A stretch of DNA of 64,000 bases from Henriciella pelagia (GTDB taxonomy: Bacteria; Pseudomonadota; Alphaproteobacteria; Caulobacterales; Hyphomonadaceae): NCBI RefSeq assembly GCF_002088945.1, contig NZ_NCSU01000015.1, forward strand, positions 124,001 through 188,000. The letters run 5' to 3'. This document shows positions 56,254-64,000 of this stretch, piece by piece. The first letter of the stretch is position 1, and each line of letters begins with the position of its first letter. The notes under the pieces are model-generated. The model was not told where the DNA came from. It saw nothing but the letters and a program-made list of their open reading frames with translations, and did no database searches. The position numbers and the translations under genes are program-made.

Positions 56254-58320
56254 ATGAAACAGAGTCTCATTACAAGCATCAGCATGTTGGCACTGGCAGC
56301 GTGCAGCGGCGCGGCAACGGGCGCGCAGACAGACACGTCTTCGGCCCAGCCAGCGGCCCAGGCGACCGACACGGTCTACACAGTCATGACGTCCGGCACG
56401 AAGATCGGCGACATGCTCGTGACGGAAGCTGGCGACACCGTCACCGTGGATTTTGAATACCGCAACAATGGACGCGGCCCGACCATGCTCGAAACGATAA
56501 CAGTCGGTGAGAATGGCGTCCCGGTCGCCTGGAACGTTGCAGGCAATTCAACCTTCGGCAACGCCATCAATGAGAGCTTCACGCTCGATGGAAGCGCCGC
56601 ACGCTGGACCGACTCGACGGGGGACGGCGAAGCCGTCGTGGCTGAACCCTCCGTCTATATCGCACAATCGGGCACGCCCTATTCCCTTGCGATCTATTCT
56701 GCAGCGCTTCTGGCCGATGCGGACCAGTCCATGCCTGCCCTGCCCGGCGGTTCCCTTTCGCTGCAGGAGCTGGAGACGTTTTCCGTCAGCGGCGCTGACG
56801 AAGAAACAGTGACCGCCTATGCGCTCATTGGCCCGGAACTCGACCCGACCTATTTCCTGCTCGACGATGAGGATGCGCTGTTTGCGCAGATCTCACCTGA
56901 ATTCCTGATCGTCCGCGAAGGCTTTGAAGACGAAGACGTCCGTCTCCGAGACAAGGCCGTTCACTATTCCACGACACGCTTCGAACAGCTGCAGGCCGAA
57001 ACCGCTCACACATTCGACGCGCCGGTCCGCATCACCAATGTCCGCATCTTCGACCCTCACACAATGGGGCTTACACCGCCCGCCTCCGTCCTTGTCGAGG
57101 GTGAGCGGATTGTCTCGATTGACGCTGCCAACGCGGGAGCAGCTGGCGAATATGTCATTGATGGCGCGGGAGGCACGCTGATTCCCGGGCTTTCCGACAT
57201 GCATGGCCATATGGGACAGGATGCAGCCATGCAGAACCTGGCTGCCGGCGTTACCTTCGTCCGTGACATGGGCAATGACAATGAAGTGCTGGCTGAACTG
57301 ATCGAAAAGATCGATGCCGGTACCCTTGCCGGACCACGCATTGTCCAGTCCAGCTTTATCGAAGGAAAGAGCCCCTACAACTCCAACAATGGCATGATCG
57401 TCACCAGCCAGGAGGAAGCGAACGAGGCCGTCCGCAAATCCTGCGAGATGGGTGTGTTCCACCAGATCAAGATCTACAATTCCATGAAGGGCGAGTGGGT
57501 CCCCGAAATGGTGGACCTGGCCCACGAATGCGGCCTGCGCGTTGCCGGTCACGTCCCGGCCTTCTCGCGCGCCGATGCGATGATCGAGGCGGGCTATGAT
57601 GAGCTCACCCACATCAACCAGGTCATGCTTGGCTGGGTGCTGGACGCTGATGAGGACACACGCACCCTGCTGCGCCTGACCGCGCTTCAGCGCCTGCCGA
57701 AACTTGACCTTGCTTCAGACGCGGTCAAACACACGCTGGACCTGATGGTGGCGAACGACGTCGCCATTGACCCGACATTCGCCATCCATGAATCGCTCCT
57801 CCTGTCACGCAATGGAGAGCTCAACCCGGGCATGGTCGATTATATCGAACATATGCCCGTCGGTGTGCAGCGCCGGGCGCGCCAGGCCTGGTCGAACATC
57901 GAGACACCGGAAGACGATGCTGCCTATGCCGGCGCTTTCGACCAGATCACCGAGACGCTGCAGATGATGCATGATCGCGGGATCTTCATCCTGTTCGGGA
58001 CGGACCTTGGCGGCGCGCTCACCCTTCACCGCGAGCTTGAACTCTACCAGACCATCGGTTTCACGCCGGGCGAGATCCTTCGTCGCTCAACGCAGGATGC
58101 CGCCGATTATCTCGGAATGGGCGAGGACATCGGATCTATCGAGGAGGGCAAGCTTGCCGACTTCTTTTTGGTGCCGGGAGACCCAGTCAGTGATCTCAAA
58201 GCCGTCAAGACGATCCGGATGGTGATGAAAGGCGGCGTCGCCTACTTCCCGAGCGAAATCTACCCGGCCTTCGGGATCGAGCCGTTCACGGACGCGCCAG
58301 AAATCGTCGCGCCCGAATGA
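56254..58320 (+). CDS. Amidohydrolase-family lipoprotein with a long N-terminal domain
   Basis: A 688-residue lipoprotein (MKQSLITSISMLALAAC, lipobox LAAC). Residues 20-255 form a separate beta-rich domain I do not recognise. The metal-dependent amidohydrolase domain follows, with H317-G-H319 in DMHGHMG, the carboxylated-lysine region FHQIKIYNS, later histidines in VAGHVPAF and ELTHINQ, and aspartate in FGTDLGG. It ends SIEEGKLADFFLVPGDP, typical of the composite-barrel end. It probably hydrolyses a peptide-like or cyclic amide in the periplasm. It overlaps the next gene by 4 bases. Confidence 0.88.
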   Translation: MKQSLITSISMLALAACSGAATGAQTDTSSAQPAAQATDTVYTVMTSGTKIGDMLVTEAGDTVTVDFEYRNNGRGPTMLETITVGENGVPVAWNVAGNSTFGNAINESFTLDGSAARWTDSTGDGEAVVAEPSVYIAQSGTPYSLAIYSAALLADADQSMPALPGGSLSLQELETFSVSGADEETVTAYALIGPELDPTYFLLDDEDALFAQISPEFLIVREGFEDEDVRLRDKAVHYSTTRFEQLQAETAHTFDAPVRITNVRIFDPHTMGLTPPASVLVEGERIVSIDAANAGAAGEYVIDGAGGTLIPGLSDMHGHMGQDAAMQNLAAGVTFVRDMGNDNEVLAELIEKIDAGTLAGPRIVQSSFIEGKSPYNSNNGMIVTSQEEANEAVRKSCEMGVFHQIKIYNSMKGEWVPEMVDLAHECGLRVAGHVPAFSRADAMIEAGYDELTHINQVMLGWVLDADEDTRTLLRLTALQRLPKLDLASDAVKHTLDLMVANDVAIDPTFAIHESLLLSRNGELNPGMVDYIEHMPVGVQRRARQAWSNIETPEDDAAYAGAFDQITETLQMMHDRGIFILFGTDLGGALTLHRELELYQTIGFTPGEILRRSTQDAADYLGMGEDIGSIEEGKLADFFLVPGDPVSDLKAVKTIRMVMKGGVAYFPSEIYPAFGIEPFTDAPEIVAPE

Positions 58321-58796
58321 CGACGCAGGCACCTGCCCCCGCAGGAATCGTCATCCACGTCGATGGCGACGCCTGCCCGGTGAAGGATGAGGTCTACAAG
58401 GTTGCCTTGCGCCACCGGCTACCGGTGAACGTTGTCGCCAACAGCTTTATCCGCGTCCCTTCCAATTCGCTGTTCCAGCTGGTGATGGTGCATGAAGGGC
58501 CCGATGTCGCGGATGACTGGATCGCCGAGCGCGCCGATGCAAGGTCGGTCGTTATCACAGCGGACATATTGCTCGCTGAGCGCTGCCTGCAGAAAGGTGC
58601 GCGCGCTCTTTCCCCAAAAGGCAAGGCGTTCACGCAGAACTCGATCGGCCAGCAGGTCGCCACACGTGCTATCATGGAGGACCTGCGCTCGACCGGTGAA
58701 CAGACCAGCGGCCCTGCCCCTTTCAGACCGGCTGACCGGTCGAATTTCCTGTCGGCTCTCGAAGTGGAAATCCAGAGGCTGAAACGGGCAGGGTGA
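58317..58796 (+). CDS. DUF188 / YaiI-YqxD family protein
   Basis: A 159-residue soluble protein with the YaiI/YqxD hallmarks: VHVDGDACPVKDEVYKVA, NSFIRVP, VVITADILLAERCLQKGA and a late FLSALEVEIQRLK. The fold is PIN-like with clustered acidic residues (DGDACP, ADI), suggesting a nuclease, but no activity is established. Its ATG overlaps the amidohydrolase stop as ATGA. It ends three bases from the convergent methyltransferase. Confidence 0.9.
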   Translation: MTTQAPAPAGIVIHVDGDACPVKDEVYKVALRHRLPVNVVANSFIRVPSNSLFQLVMVHEGPDVADDWIAERADARSVVITADILLAERCLQKGARALSPKGKAFTQNSIGQQVATRAIMEDLRSTGEQTSGPAPFRPADRSNFLSALEVEIQRLKRAG

Positions 58797-58799
58797 CCC

Positions 58800-59438
58800 T
58801 CAAGGGGCCGGCGTTGCCACGATGAATTCCGCGCTCAGCTTCCGCTCCGGACGGAAGGTCTCCACCACATGAAAGCCAGCCTCATCAATCTGATCGAACA
58901 ATTGATCGCGCTTCAGGAATTTGACATGTGGCGCCTTGCCGATGAGCTGCATCACCGGAATGACAAAGGGCGCGATTGGCATCGCATCTTTCAGGCAGAC
59001 CGTGCTCTGGATGAAATGCCCACCCGGTTTCAGCAGGCTTCTTGCCTTATTCATCACAGCAAGCGGATCGCGGCAGAGATGGATGATGTTGAGCGCCAGC
59101 ACGACATCGAACTGGCGGCCCCTGGCGTCGAACTCCTCGATCCCGGTGCATTCGAACGTGACATTCTCTATGCCAGCCTCACGCGCCTTGTCCCGTCCAA
59201 TGGCCAGCATGTTGTCGGCAAGATCGGTCGCGAGGATATGCCTGACGTAAGGGGCGTGCAGGATTGCGGTTGAGCCTGTACCACAGCCAAACTCGAACAC
59301 ATCACTGTCTGGCGTCAGGTATTTCCGCGTGATCTCGAGCTTCTTCTCATAGCTCTCCTGATCGGCAATCGGCTGGCTCGCATATTTCGCGGCGAGCTTG
59401 TCCCAGAAACGCTGGTCCTTCGCAGTGGCAGTCTTCAT
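58800..59438 (-). CDS. Class I SAM-dependent methyltransferase
   Basis: A 212-residue methyltransferase. The SAM loop is VFEFGCGTGSTAI near residue 47, followed by LATDLADNML and the motif IV region FDVVLALNIIHL. The C-terminal half has a FIQSTVCLKDAMPIAPF segment common in small alphaproteobacterial methyltransferases. The substrate is unknown. I start at ATG 59438; a TTG one codon earlier is possible. It is 69 bases from lldD on the same strand. Confidence 0.87.
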   Translation of the reverse strand: MKTATAKDQRFWDKLAAKYASQPIADQESYEKKLEITRKYLTPDSDVFEFGCGTGSTAILHAPYVRHILATDLADNMLAIGRDKAREAGIENVTFECTGIEEFDARGRQFDVVLALNIIHLCRDPLAVMNKARSLLKPGGHFIQSTVCLKDAMPIAPFVIPVMQLIGKAPHVKFLKRDQLFDQIDEAGFHVVETFRPERKLSAEFIVATPAP

Positions 59439-59507
59439 CAATTCATCCTAAATCGCGCGCCAAAGAGACCCTTATTGATATTCGATATATTGTAAAGAGA
59501 ATTCGGC

Positions 59508-60659
59508 CTAACGTGTAGGCGCCCGCATCAGCTCCGGGTCGAGCTCAGAGACCTTCGTCGCACCGAGAAGCGACATGGTCCGCACCAGCTCCTCCTCGAG
59601 GATGGTCAGCGCACGCCGCACGCCATCTTCCCCGCCAGCACCCAGTCCATAGAGCGAGGCCCGCCCAAGTGCCACGCCGGTCGCGCCAAGCATCAGGAGC
59701 TTTGCCACGTGGCTGCCGCGCCGGACGCCGCCATCTGCGATGATTTCTGCGCGTCCGCCCACAGCATCGACGAGTTCGGGCAGCAGGTCGATGGTCGGCA
59801 CAGAAGTGTCGAGCTGACGGCCACCATGATTGGAGACCCAGACCGCATCAGCGCCAATATCGATGGCGCGCTTTGCATCTTCTGCGCGCGAAATACCCTT
59901 CACCGCAAAGCCGTGTCCCCAGAACTCTCGAATCCACTCGACATCCTTCCACGTCACTGCACGAGAAAATTGCTGGTTCACAAAGCCGACGACGCCGCCC
60001 TGGTCGCCATGCTCGCGCATATGGTCAAAATTGGCAGGCGTTATCTTCGGGCTTGTAAGGAGATCCCACATCCAGCGCGGCTTCGTGATGACCTGCCGGG
60101 CAAGCGACAGGTTCGGCGTCGGCGGCACAGAGAACCGGTTGCGCGGATCACGCTCGCGATTGCCGCCGACCGGGAGATCAACGGTCAGGATACAACCGGT
60201 AAAGCCAGCATCCTTGGCGCGCGCAAGGAAGTTGCGAACGATACCCATATCCTTCCAGACATAGACCTGCACCCATTTCGGCCCGGACGAGGCTTTTGCG
60301 ATATCCTCCACAGTCTGCGAGGCAAGCGTCGAGCAGGCATAGATCACACCCGCCTTTTCAGCAGCCCTTGCCATGGCAAGCTCGCCTTCTGACGGGTGGA
60401 ACAGCCTAGTGGAAGCCGTCGGCGATATGAAAAAAGGCAGGCGCGTCTCCTGCCCCATGATACGCGTGGCGGTGTCGATCTCCGTCACATCGCAGAGCGC
60501 CCGCCATGTCAGCTGATAATCGTCATAGCGCCGCACCGAATGGCGCAGCGTCACCTCGTCATCCGCGCCGCCATCGATATAATCGAACACCATGCGCGGC
60601 AGCCTGCGTTTCGCCATGGTCCGAAGATCATTGATATTCAGCGCGTCTTTGAGTTTCAT
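59508..60659 (-). CDS. lldD: FMN-dependent alpha-hydroxy-acid (L-lactate) dehydrogenase
   Basis: A 383-residue flavoprotein of the LldD/glycolate oxidase family that oxidises L-lactate or a related 2-hydroxy acid and passes electrons to the quinone pool. The start RLPRMVFDYIDGGADDEVTLR, the FMN-binding ISPTASTRLFHPSEGE, and the active-site histidine in VSNHGGRQLD are all present, as is GGVRRGSH. L-lactate is the default reading; mandelate or glycolate cannot be excluded. It diverges from the VOC gene with 106 bases between. Confidence 0.88.
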   Translation of the reverse strand: MKLKDALNINDLRTMAKRRLPRMVFDYIDGGADDEVTLRHSVRRYDDYQLTWRALCDVTEIDTATRIMGQETRLPFFISPTASTRLFHPSEGELAMARAAEKAGVIYACSTLASQTVEDIAKASSGPKWVQVYVWKDMGIVRNFLARAKDAGFTGCILTVDLPVGGNRERDPRNRFSVPPTPNLSLARQVITKPRWMWDLLTSPKITPANFDHMREHGDQGGVVGFVNQQFSRAVTWKDVEWIREFWGHGFAVKGISRAEDAKRAIDIGADAVWVSNHGGRQLDTSVPTIDLLPELVDAVGGRAEIIADGGVRRGSHVAKLLMLGATGVALGRASLYGLGAGGEDGVRRALTILEEELVRTMSLLGATKVSELDPELMRAPTR

Positions 60660-60765
60660 CGCAGCAGCCCTTCGCGGACGCTCACCCGCCTCTCAGGCTT
60701 ACGAGCTTGACGGTCCCCGCGTCAATTTTCGTCTGGTGCCATGACAGTCAGAGAGGAGGTGGATT

Positions 60766-61203
60766 ATGGACATTAGCGGAATGGCGCATGTCATTGTAAC
60801 GGCTGGAGATTTCGAAAAGACGTCCGCCTTCTATCGCAAGCTTCTGCCGGCCATGGGGCTCAGCATCGTCTCCGACACGGAAGAAATCTTCTATTGCGTC
60901 GGCGCCCGCACCGCGTTCGGCGTGCGCAAGCCACACGATGAATTCAGGGGCGAGCGGGCCAATCAGTGGCGCGTCGGCCTGCATCATTACTGTTTCCGGG
61001 CCAAGGACCGTGCGACGGTCGATGAAGTGCACGAACTGGTCAGATCCATTGGCGGCACCATCGTCCACGCCCCCGAGGAAGGGCCCTGGGCGCCGGGCTA
61101 TTATTCGGTCCTCTTCGAGGATCCGGACGGAATGCGCGGCGAGGTAAATTATGTGCCGGGAAAAGGCGTCCTGGCGGAAGGTGCAGAATTCCGGACTCAC
61201 TGA
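60766..61203 (+). CDS. VOC/glyoxalase-family protein
   Basis: A 145-residue VOC protein with the beta-alpha-beta-beta-beta repeats: MAHVIVTAGDFEKTSAFYRKLL opens the first half, and a glyoxalase-like DPDGMRGEVNYVPG ends the second. Possible metal ligands are His near residue 6, His in LHHYCFRA, and Glu in MRGEVNY, as in glyoxalase/dioxygenase members. Function unknown. GAGGAGG lies eight bases before the ATG. Confidence 0.88.
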   Translation: MDISGMAHVIVTAGDFEKTSAFYRKLLPAMGLSIVSDTEEIFYCVGARTAFGVRKPHDEFRGERANQWRVGLHHYCFRAKDRATVDEVHELVRSIGGTIVHAPEEGPWAPGYYSVLFEDPDGMRGEVNYVPGKGVLAEGAEFRTH

Positions 61204-61285
61204 AACACCTGTGCGGGAACTGGACGAAACCGTCTCGCGTTTGAGCCACAGCAGCAATCCGCAATCAACCGATCGGAGACCAGAA

Positions 61286-61453
61286 GTGGCAGACAAGAGC
61301 GACATCGAAAAGGAGGCCAGCGAAGGCCTCGCCAGGCAGCATATCAGGCCCGCCGGCCCTGAAAACATGAAGGATCCACCTGAAGACTGGGACGTCGCAG
61401 ACGAGCAGTCCGACGAATCCTTCCCGGCAAGCGACCCTCCTGCCAATTATTGA
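61286..61453 (+). CDS. Short acidic protein with DESFPASDPPAN motif, GTG start
   Basis: A 55-residue soluble protein from a GTG at 61286, with GGAG seven bases upstream. It starts VADKSDIEKEASEG and ends DVADEQSDESFPASDPPANY. I recall the DESFPASDPP ending from many small hypothetical proteins of proteobacteria, without a known function. The sequence is acidic and Pro/Ser-rich, so probably disordered. An extension upstream into the VOC gene exists but overlaps it and has no ribosome site. Confidence 0.62.
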   Translation: MADKSDIEKEASEGLARQHIRPAGPENMKDPPEDWDVADEQSDESFPASDPPANY

Positions 61454-61533
61454 GGCTGGGAGCGGCGGCCAGCCGGCTGGCGCTTGTCGCCATTCCATGC
61501 TCCACTGCCCCCTCAACAAGATTGGGGTCGCAC

Positions 61534-61920
61534 ATGAAATATGCCTGCCTTTCCGCCTTCGCTCTTCTTCTCACAGCCTGCGGAGGCGGCGATTCAGACC
61601 TGCCTCCAGAGGACATGGCCGCGCCTGCCCCTCCTTCGGAGTCGGCCACTGTCGATGACAGCGAGCCTGATATACCCATTGTGGGCGGGCCATGCAGCTA
61701 TGAGGAGACCGTCATCGACGCCCACGTCATCGCTGTTGACGACGACCTTGTCGAACTTGCCGGGAATGGCACTCAGAGCTTCTACATGCAGGTCGGGGAT
61801 TTTCCGTCTGTGCCGGAGGCTGGCGCCGATTACACAATCAAGGCCGAACTGATCACCGAGGGCACCTGCACGCCCAAGATCTATACGGTGATCGACGGGG
61901 ATGTCGGCGGTGTGGAGTAA
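61534..61920 (+). CDS. Small lipoprotein, first of a tandem related pair
   Basis: A 128-residue lipoprotein: MKYACLSAFALLLTAC (lipobox LTAC), a Pro/Glu/Ser linker, then a domain from about 48 with GGPCSYEETVIDAHV, VPEAGADYT and TCTPKIYTVIDG. Two cysteines, one in each motif, probably form a disulphide. The following gene has the same pattern, so the two look like a duplication. Function unknown. The frame extends upstream, but ATG 61534 gives the clean lipoprotein signal. Confidence 0.8.
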   Translation: MKYACLSAFALLLTACGGGDSDLPPEDMAAPAPPSESATVDDSEPDIPIVGGPCSYEETVIDAHVIAVDDDLVELAGNGTQSFYMQVGDFPSVPEAGADYTIKAELITEGTCTPKIYTVIDGDVGGVE

Positions 61921-62209
61921 GCCGCTTCTCGCAGCGATGCTTGGAATGGCGATTTCGTCAGGTTGTCAGGGCCCCGCCGTCGGCGGGCCGTGCACCTATG
62001 ACGAGATGGATTTCACCGCCACGCCCACAGGCTACACCGAGACCGGCGTCCTGTTCCTAAATCCGCACGGGGTAGAGATCGACATTCAGAAGAACAGGTT
62101 CGAAACCGTTCCGGAAGCAGGCGAAGAAGTCACCTTGCAGGTAATGAAGATCACCAGCGGCAGCTGCACGCCGGAGATTTACACCGTGGTTGACGACAGC
62201 GCCGGTTAG
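61901..62209 (+). CDS. Small lipoprotein, second of a tandem related pair
   Basis: A 102-residue lipoprotein with a signal ending AISSGC, then [24 protein letters not shown] and [12 protein letters not shown]. The motifs and their spacing match the preceding gene, but the acidic linker is missing. The ATG at 61901 lies 20 bases inside the previous gene, so translation is probably coupled; GTG 61910 is an alternative start. Its stop overlaps mutL's stop as TTAG. No known function. Confidence 0.78.
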   Translation: MSAVWSKPLLAAMLGMAISSGCQGPAVGGPCTYDEMDFTATPTGYTETGVLFLNPHGVEIDIQKNRFETVPEAGEEVTLQVMKITSGSCTPEIYTVVDDSAG

Positions 62210-64000
62210 CGCCGCCCGAACAGGCGTTCAATATCGGCGAGCTTGAGTTCGACATAGGTCGGGCGGCCGTGATTGCACTGGCCTGAATAGGGTGTGGCTT
62301 CCATCTGGCGGAGCAGCGCGTTCATCTCGTCTGAATTGAGCCTTCGGCCGGCACGAACGGCCCCGCCAGCACAGGCCATATTGCCCATGACATCCTCGAA
62401 GCGCTCCTTCAGGGCGAGGCCTTCTTCGTATTCGGCGAAATCATCGGCGAGGTCCTTGATCAGGCTGGCCGCATCCATATTGCCGAAGAGGGCCGGCGTC
62501 GCGCGCACGCAAACCGCCCCTGCCCCGAAAGCTTCGATTTCGAGGCCCATCTCGGCCAGTTCCTCAGCCCGGTCCAGCACACGGGTCGCTTCGTCTTCAG
62601 CAAGCTCGACGACTTCCGGGATGAGCAGGGCCTGGCGTTTGACGCCGTCGGAGGCCATCTGGGCTTTCATCTGCTCATAGACGAGCCGTTCATGCGCGGC
62701 GTGCTGGTCGACAATGACGATGCCGTCGCGCGTCTGGGCGACGATATAGGTCTCGTGTAGCTGCGCCCGGGCAACGCCGAGCGGGAAGTCATGGGTGGCG
62801 CCGTCCTGCGGAAGATCGGCCTCCATGCGGACGGACGGGGCGTCGTAGCGCGTCTCGCCCTCAGCCATGCCGGGCGTTGGCGGCGCTGGCTCATAGGCTT
62901 GCGGCGAGACCTGCGGACGCGGCGGCGGACTGCCATAAGAGTCGCGAAACAGGCTGGACCGGTCCCATACCGAAGGCTGCGGCAGTGGCGCGTCGCGCTG
63001 GCTCTCCCCTTCCGACTGCATCCGGCCAAGCGCATAGCCTGCGACCGTCGTACTTGCCCTGTGGCCGGCTGCGGCCAGCGAGTGGCGAAGCGAACCGATA
63101 ATCAGCCCGCGCACATTACCGGCATCGCGAAAGCGCACTTCGGTCTTGGCCGGGTGGACGTTCACATCGACCAGCTCCGGGTCGCAATCAACGAAGAGCG
63201 CCGCCATGGGGTGGCGGTCACGGGCGAGGAAATCCTGATAGGCCGCGCGGATGACGCCCGTCAGCATCCGGTCCTTCACAGGCCGGCCATTCACGAAGAG
63301 GTACTGGTAGGAGCCATTGCCGCGATTAAGTGTCGGCAGGCCGGCAAATCCCGAAAGCTGCACACCGTCCCGTTCCGATTCGATAGCGATCGCATTCTCG
63401 CGAAAATCACGGCCCATGATCGCGCCGAGTCGCTCGAGATGACCCTCTGGGGTCGGCTGGTGCGCGGCATAGCGGAACGTGCTGCGGCCATTGCTTTCCA
63501 GCGAGAAGCTGACATCGGCATTGGCCATGGCGAGCCGTTTGACGGCGTCAGTGACGGCCATGGTCTCGGCGCGGTCGGACTTCATGAATTTGAGGCGCGC
63601 GGGCGTCGCATGAAAGAGGTCGCGCACCTCGATTCGCGTACCGGTCTCACCCTTGCCGGTCCATGCGGCGGGCTTCGGCCCTTCGACGCGTCCGGCCTCA
63701 ATAAAGACTTCGGCAGCATCCTCCCCGGCGGCACGCGAGGTGATTGTCATGCGCGACACGCTGGCGATGGAGGGCAGCGCCTCCCCGCGAAACCCCATCG
63801 TATGGATATTGAGCAGGTCGATCATGCCGTCCGCGCCAGGCGCAAGCTTTGATGTTGCATGACGCTCCAGCGCCATCAGCATGTCGGCACCGCTCATCCC
63901 GCAGCCATTGTCCTCTACGCAGATGCGCTTCAGCCCACCATCCTCGATACTGACGGAAATGGCGGTCGCGCCCGCATCAAGCGCATTTTCCACCAGCTCC
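62206..64000 (-). CDS. mutL: DNA mismatch repair protein MutL (runs off right edge)
   Basis: MutL, about 598 codons visible; the first 30-40 residues lie beyond 64000. The visible start [26 protein letters not shown] and [10 protein letters not shown] are the GHKL ATPase motifs. The C-terminal domain has [13 protein letters not shown], which fits the endonuclease motif DQHA-x2-E-x4-E, and the late CNHGRPT motif. It therefore belongs to the nicking MutL type used by bacteria without MutH. It is convergent with the tandem lipoproteins. Truncation is due to the window edge. Confidence 0.97.
   Translation of the reverse strand, partial: ELVENALDAGATAISVSIEDGGLKRICVEDNGCGMSGADMLMALERHATSKLAPGADGMIDLLNIHTMGFRGEALPSIASVSRMTITSRAAGEDAAEVFIEAGRVEGPKPAAWTGKGETGTRIEVRDLFHATPARLKFMKSDRAETMAVTDAVKRLAMANADVSFSLESNGRSTFRYAAHQPTPEGHLERLGAIMGRDFRENAIAIESERDGVQLSGFAGLPTLNRGNGSYQYLFVNGRPVKDRMLTGVIRAAYQDFLARDRHPMAALFVDCDPELVDVNVHPAKTEVRFRDAGNVRGLIIGSLRHSLAAAGHRASTTVAGYALGRMQSEGESQRDAPLPQPSVWDRSSLFRDSYGSPPPRPQVSPQAYEPAPPTPGMAEGETRYDAPSVRMEADLPQDGATHDFPLGVARAQLHETYIVAQTRDGIVIVDQHAAHERLVYEQMKAQMASDGVKRQALLIPEVVELAEDEATRVLDRAEELAEMGLEIEAFGAGAVCVRATPALFGNMDAASLIKDLADDFAEYEEGLALKERFEDVMGNMACAGGAVRAGRRLNSDEMNALLRQMEATPYSGQCNHGRPTYVELKLADIERLFGRR

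Overview
The window reads as ordinary chromosome of an alphaproteobacterium in or near Hyphomonadaceae/Caulobacterales. The evidence is a GcrA cell-cycle regulator, a consensus CtrA-type site (TTAA-N7-TTAA), an endonuclease-type MutL, a TonB-dependent receptor, many small lipoproteins, and high GC throughout. The family-level placement is an inference. I see no tRNA, rRNA, CRISPR array, insertion sequence, prophage or integration site.

Layout. 1-11633 (minus strand) is a division and cell-wall (dcw) cluster read mraZ-rsmH-ftsL-ftsI-murE-murF-mraY-murD-ftsW-murG-murC. Almost every junction overlaps, and murC runs off the left edge. An array of TGGG boxes at 10-bp pitch lies upstream of mraZ. 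11995-16375 (plus) holds trkH and proA-nadD-rsfS-rlmH. 16457-19995 holds an SDR oxidoreductase, a Gcw_chp/TorF-type outer-membrane protein and a CPA2 cation/proton antiporter. 20079-26550 holds gcrA, an ABC-2 permease, an ABC-F ATPase, a PAN-like proline-rich exported protein, a BolA protein, an M28 peptidase lipoprotein and a membrane-anchored nuclease. 26604-36747 holds an M2 dipeptidase, purL, a lipoprotein, a DUF3089 lipoprotein, a GNAT-like protein, purQ, trhO and a GST. 36744-40653 (minus) is alaS and recA. 40838-47220 holds exported proteins, DUF2093, an M23 peptidase, MgtC, a quinone reductase, rnhB, a GIY-YIG protein with a CtrA-type site, and an acyl-CoA synthetase. 47595-53769 holds a TonB receptor, a hydrolase-OmpA fusion, ttcA, and a self-regulated SRPBCC/ArsR pair. 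53766-56060 (minus) is a TPR protein, an XRE regulator, its membrane partner and a trypsin-like protease. 56254-64000 holds an amidohydrolase, a DUF188 protein, a methyltransferase, lldD, a VOC protein, three small proteins and mutL, which runs off the right edge.

How the genes work together. The dcw operon makes and polymerises lipid II at the septum. proA-nadD-rsfS-rlmH is a conserved alphaproteobacterial housekeeping set. purL and purQ are subunits of one enzyme but sit about 3.4 kb apart. No complete new defence or mobile system is visible. The most notable signals are regulatory: the MraZ box array, a CtrA site before a stand-alone GIY-YIG gene, a LexA-like site at recA, a promoter-embedded ArsR operator, and a large nested palindrome before the XRE/membrane pair. 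Also notable are an apparent CTG start for rsfS, a hydrolase-OmpA fusion, a tandem pair of related lipoproteins, and a strong tendency for convergent genes to overlap by exactly four bases through their stop codons.
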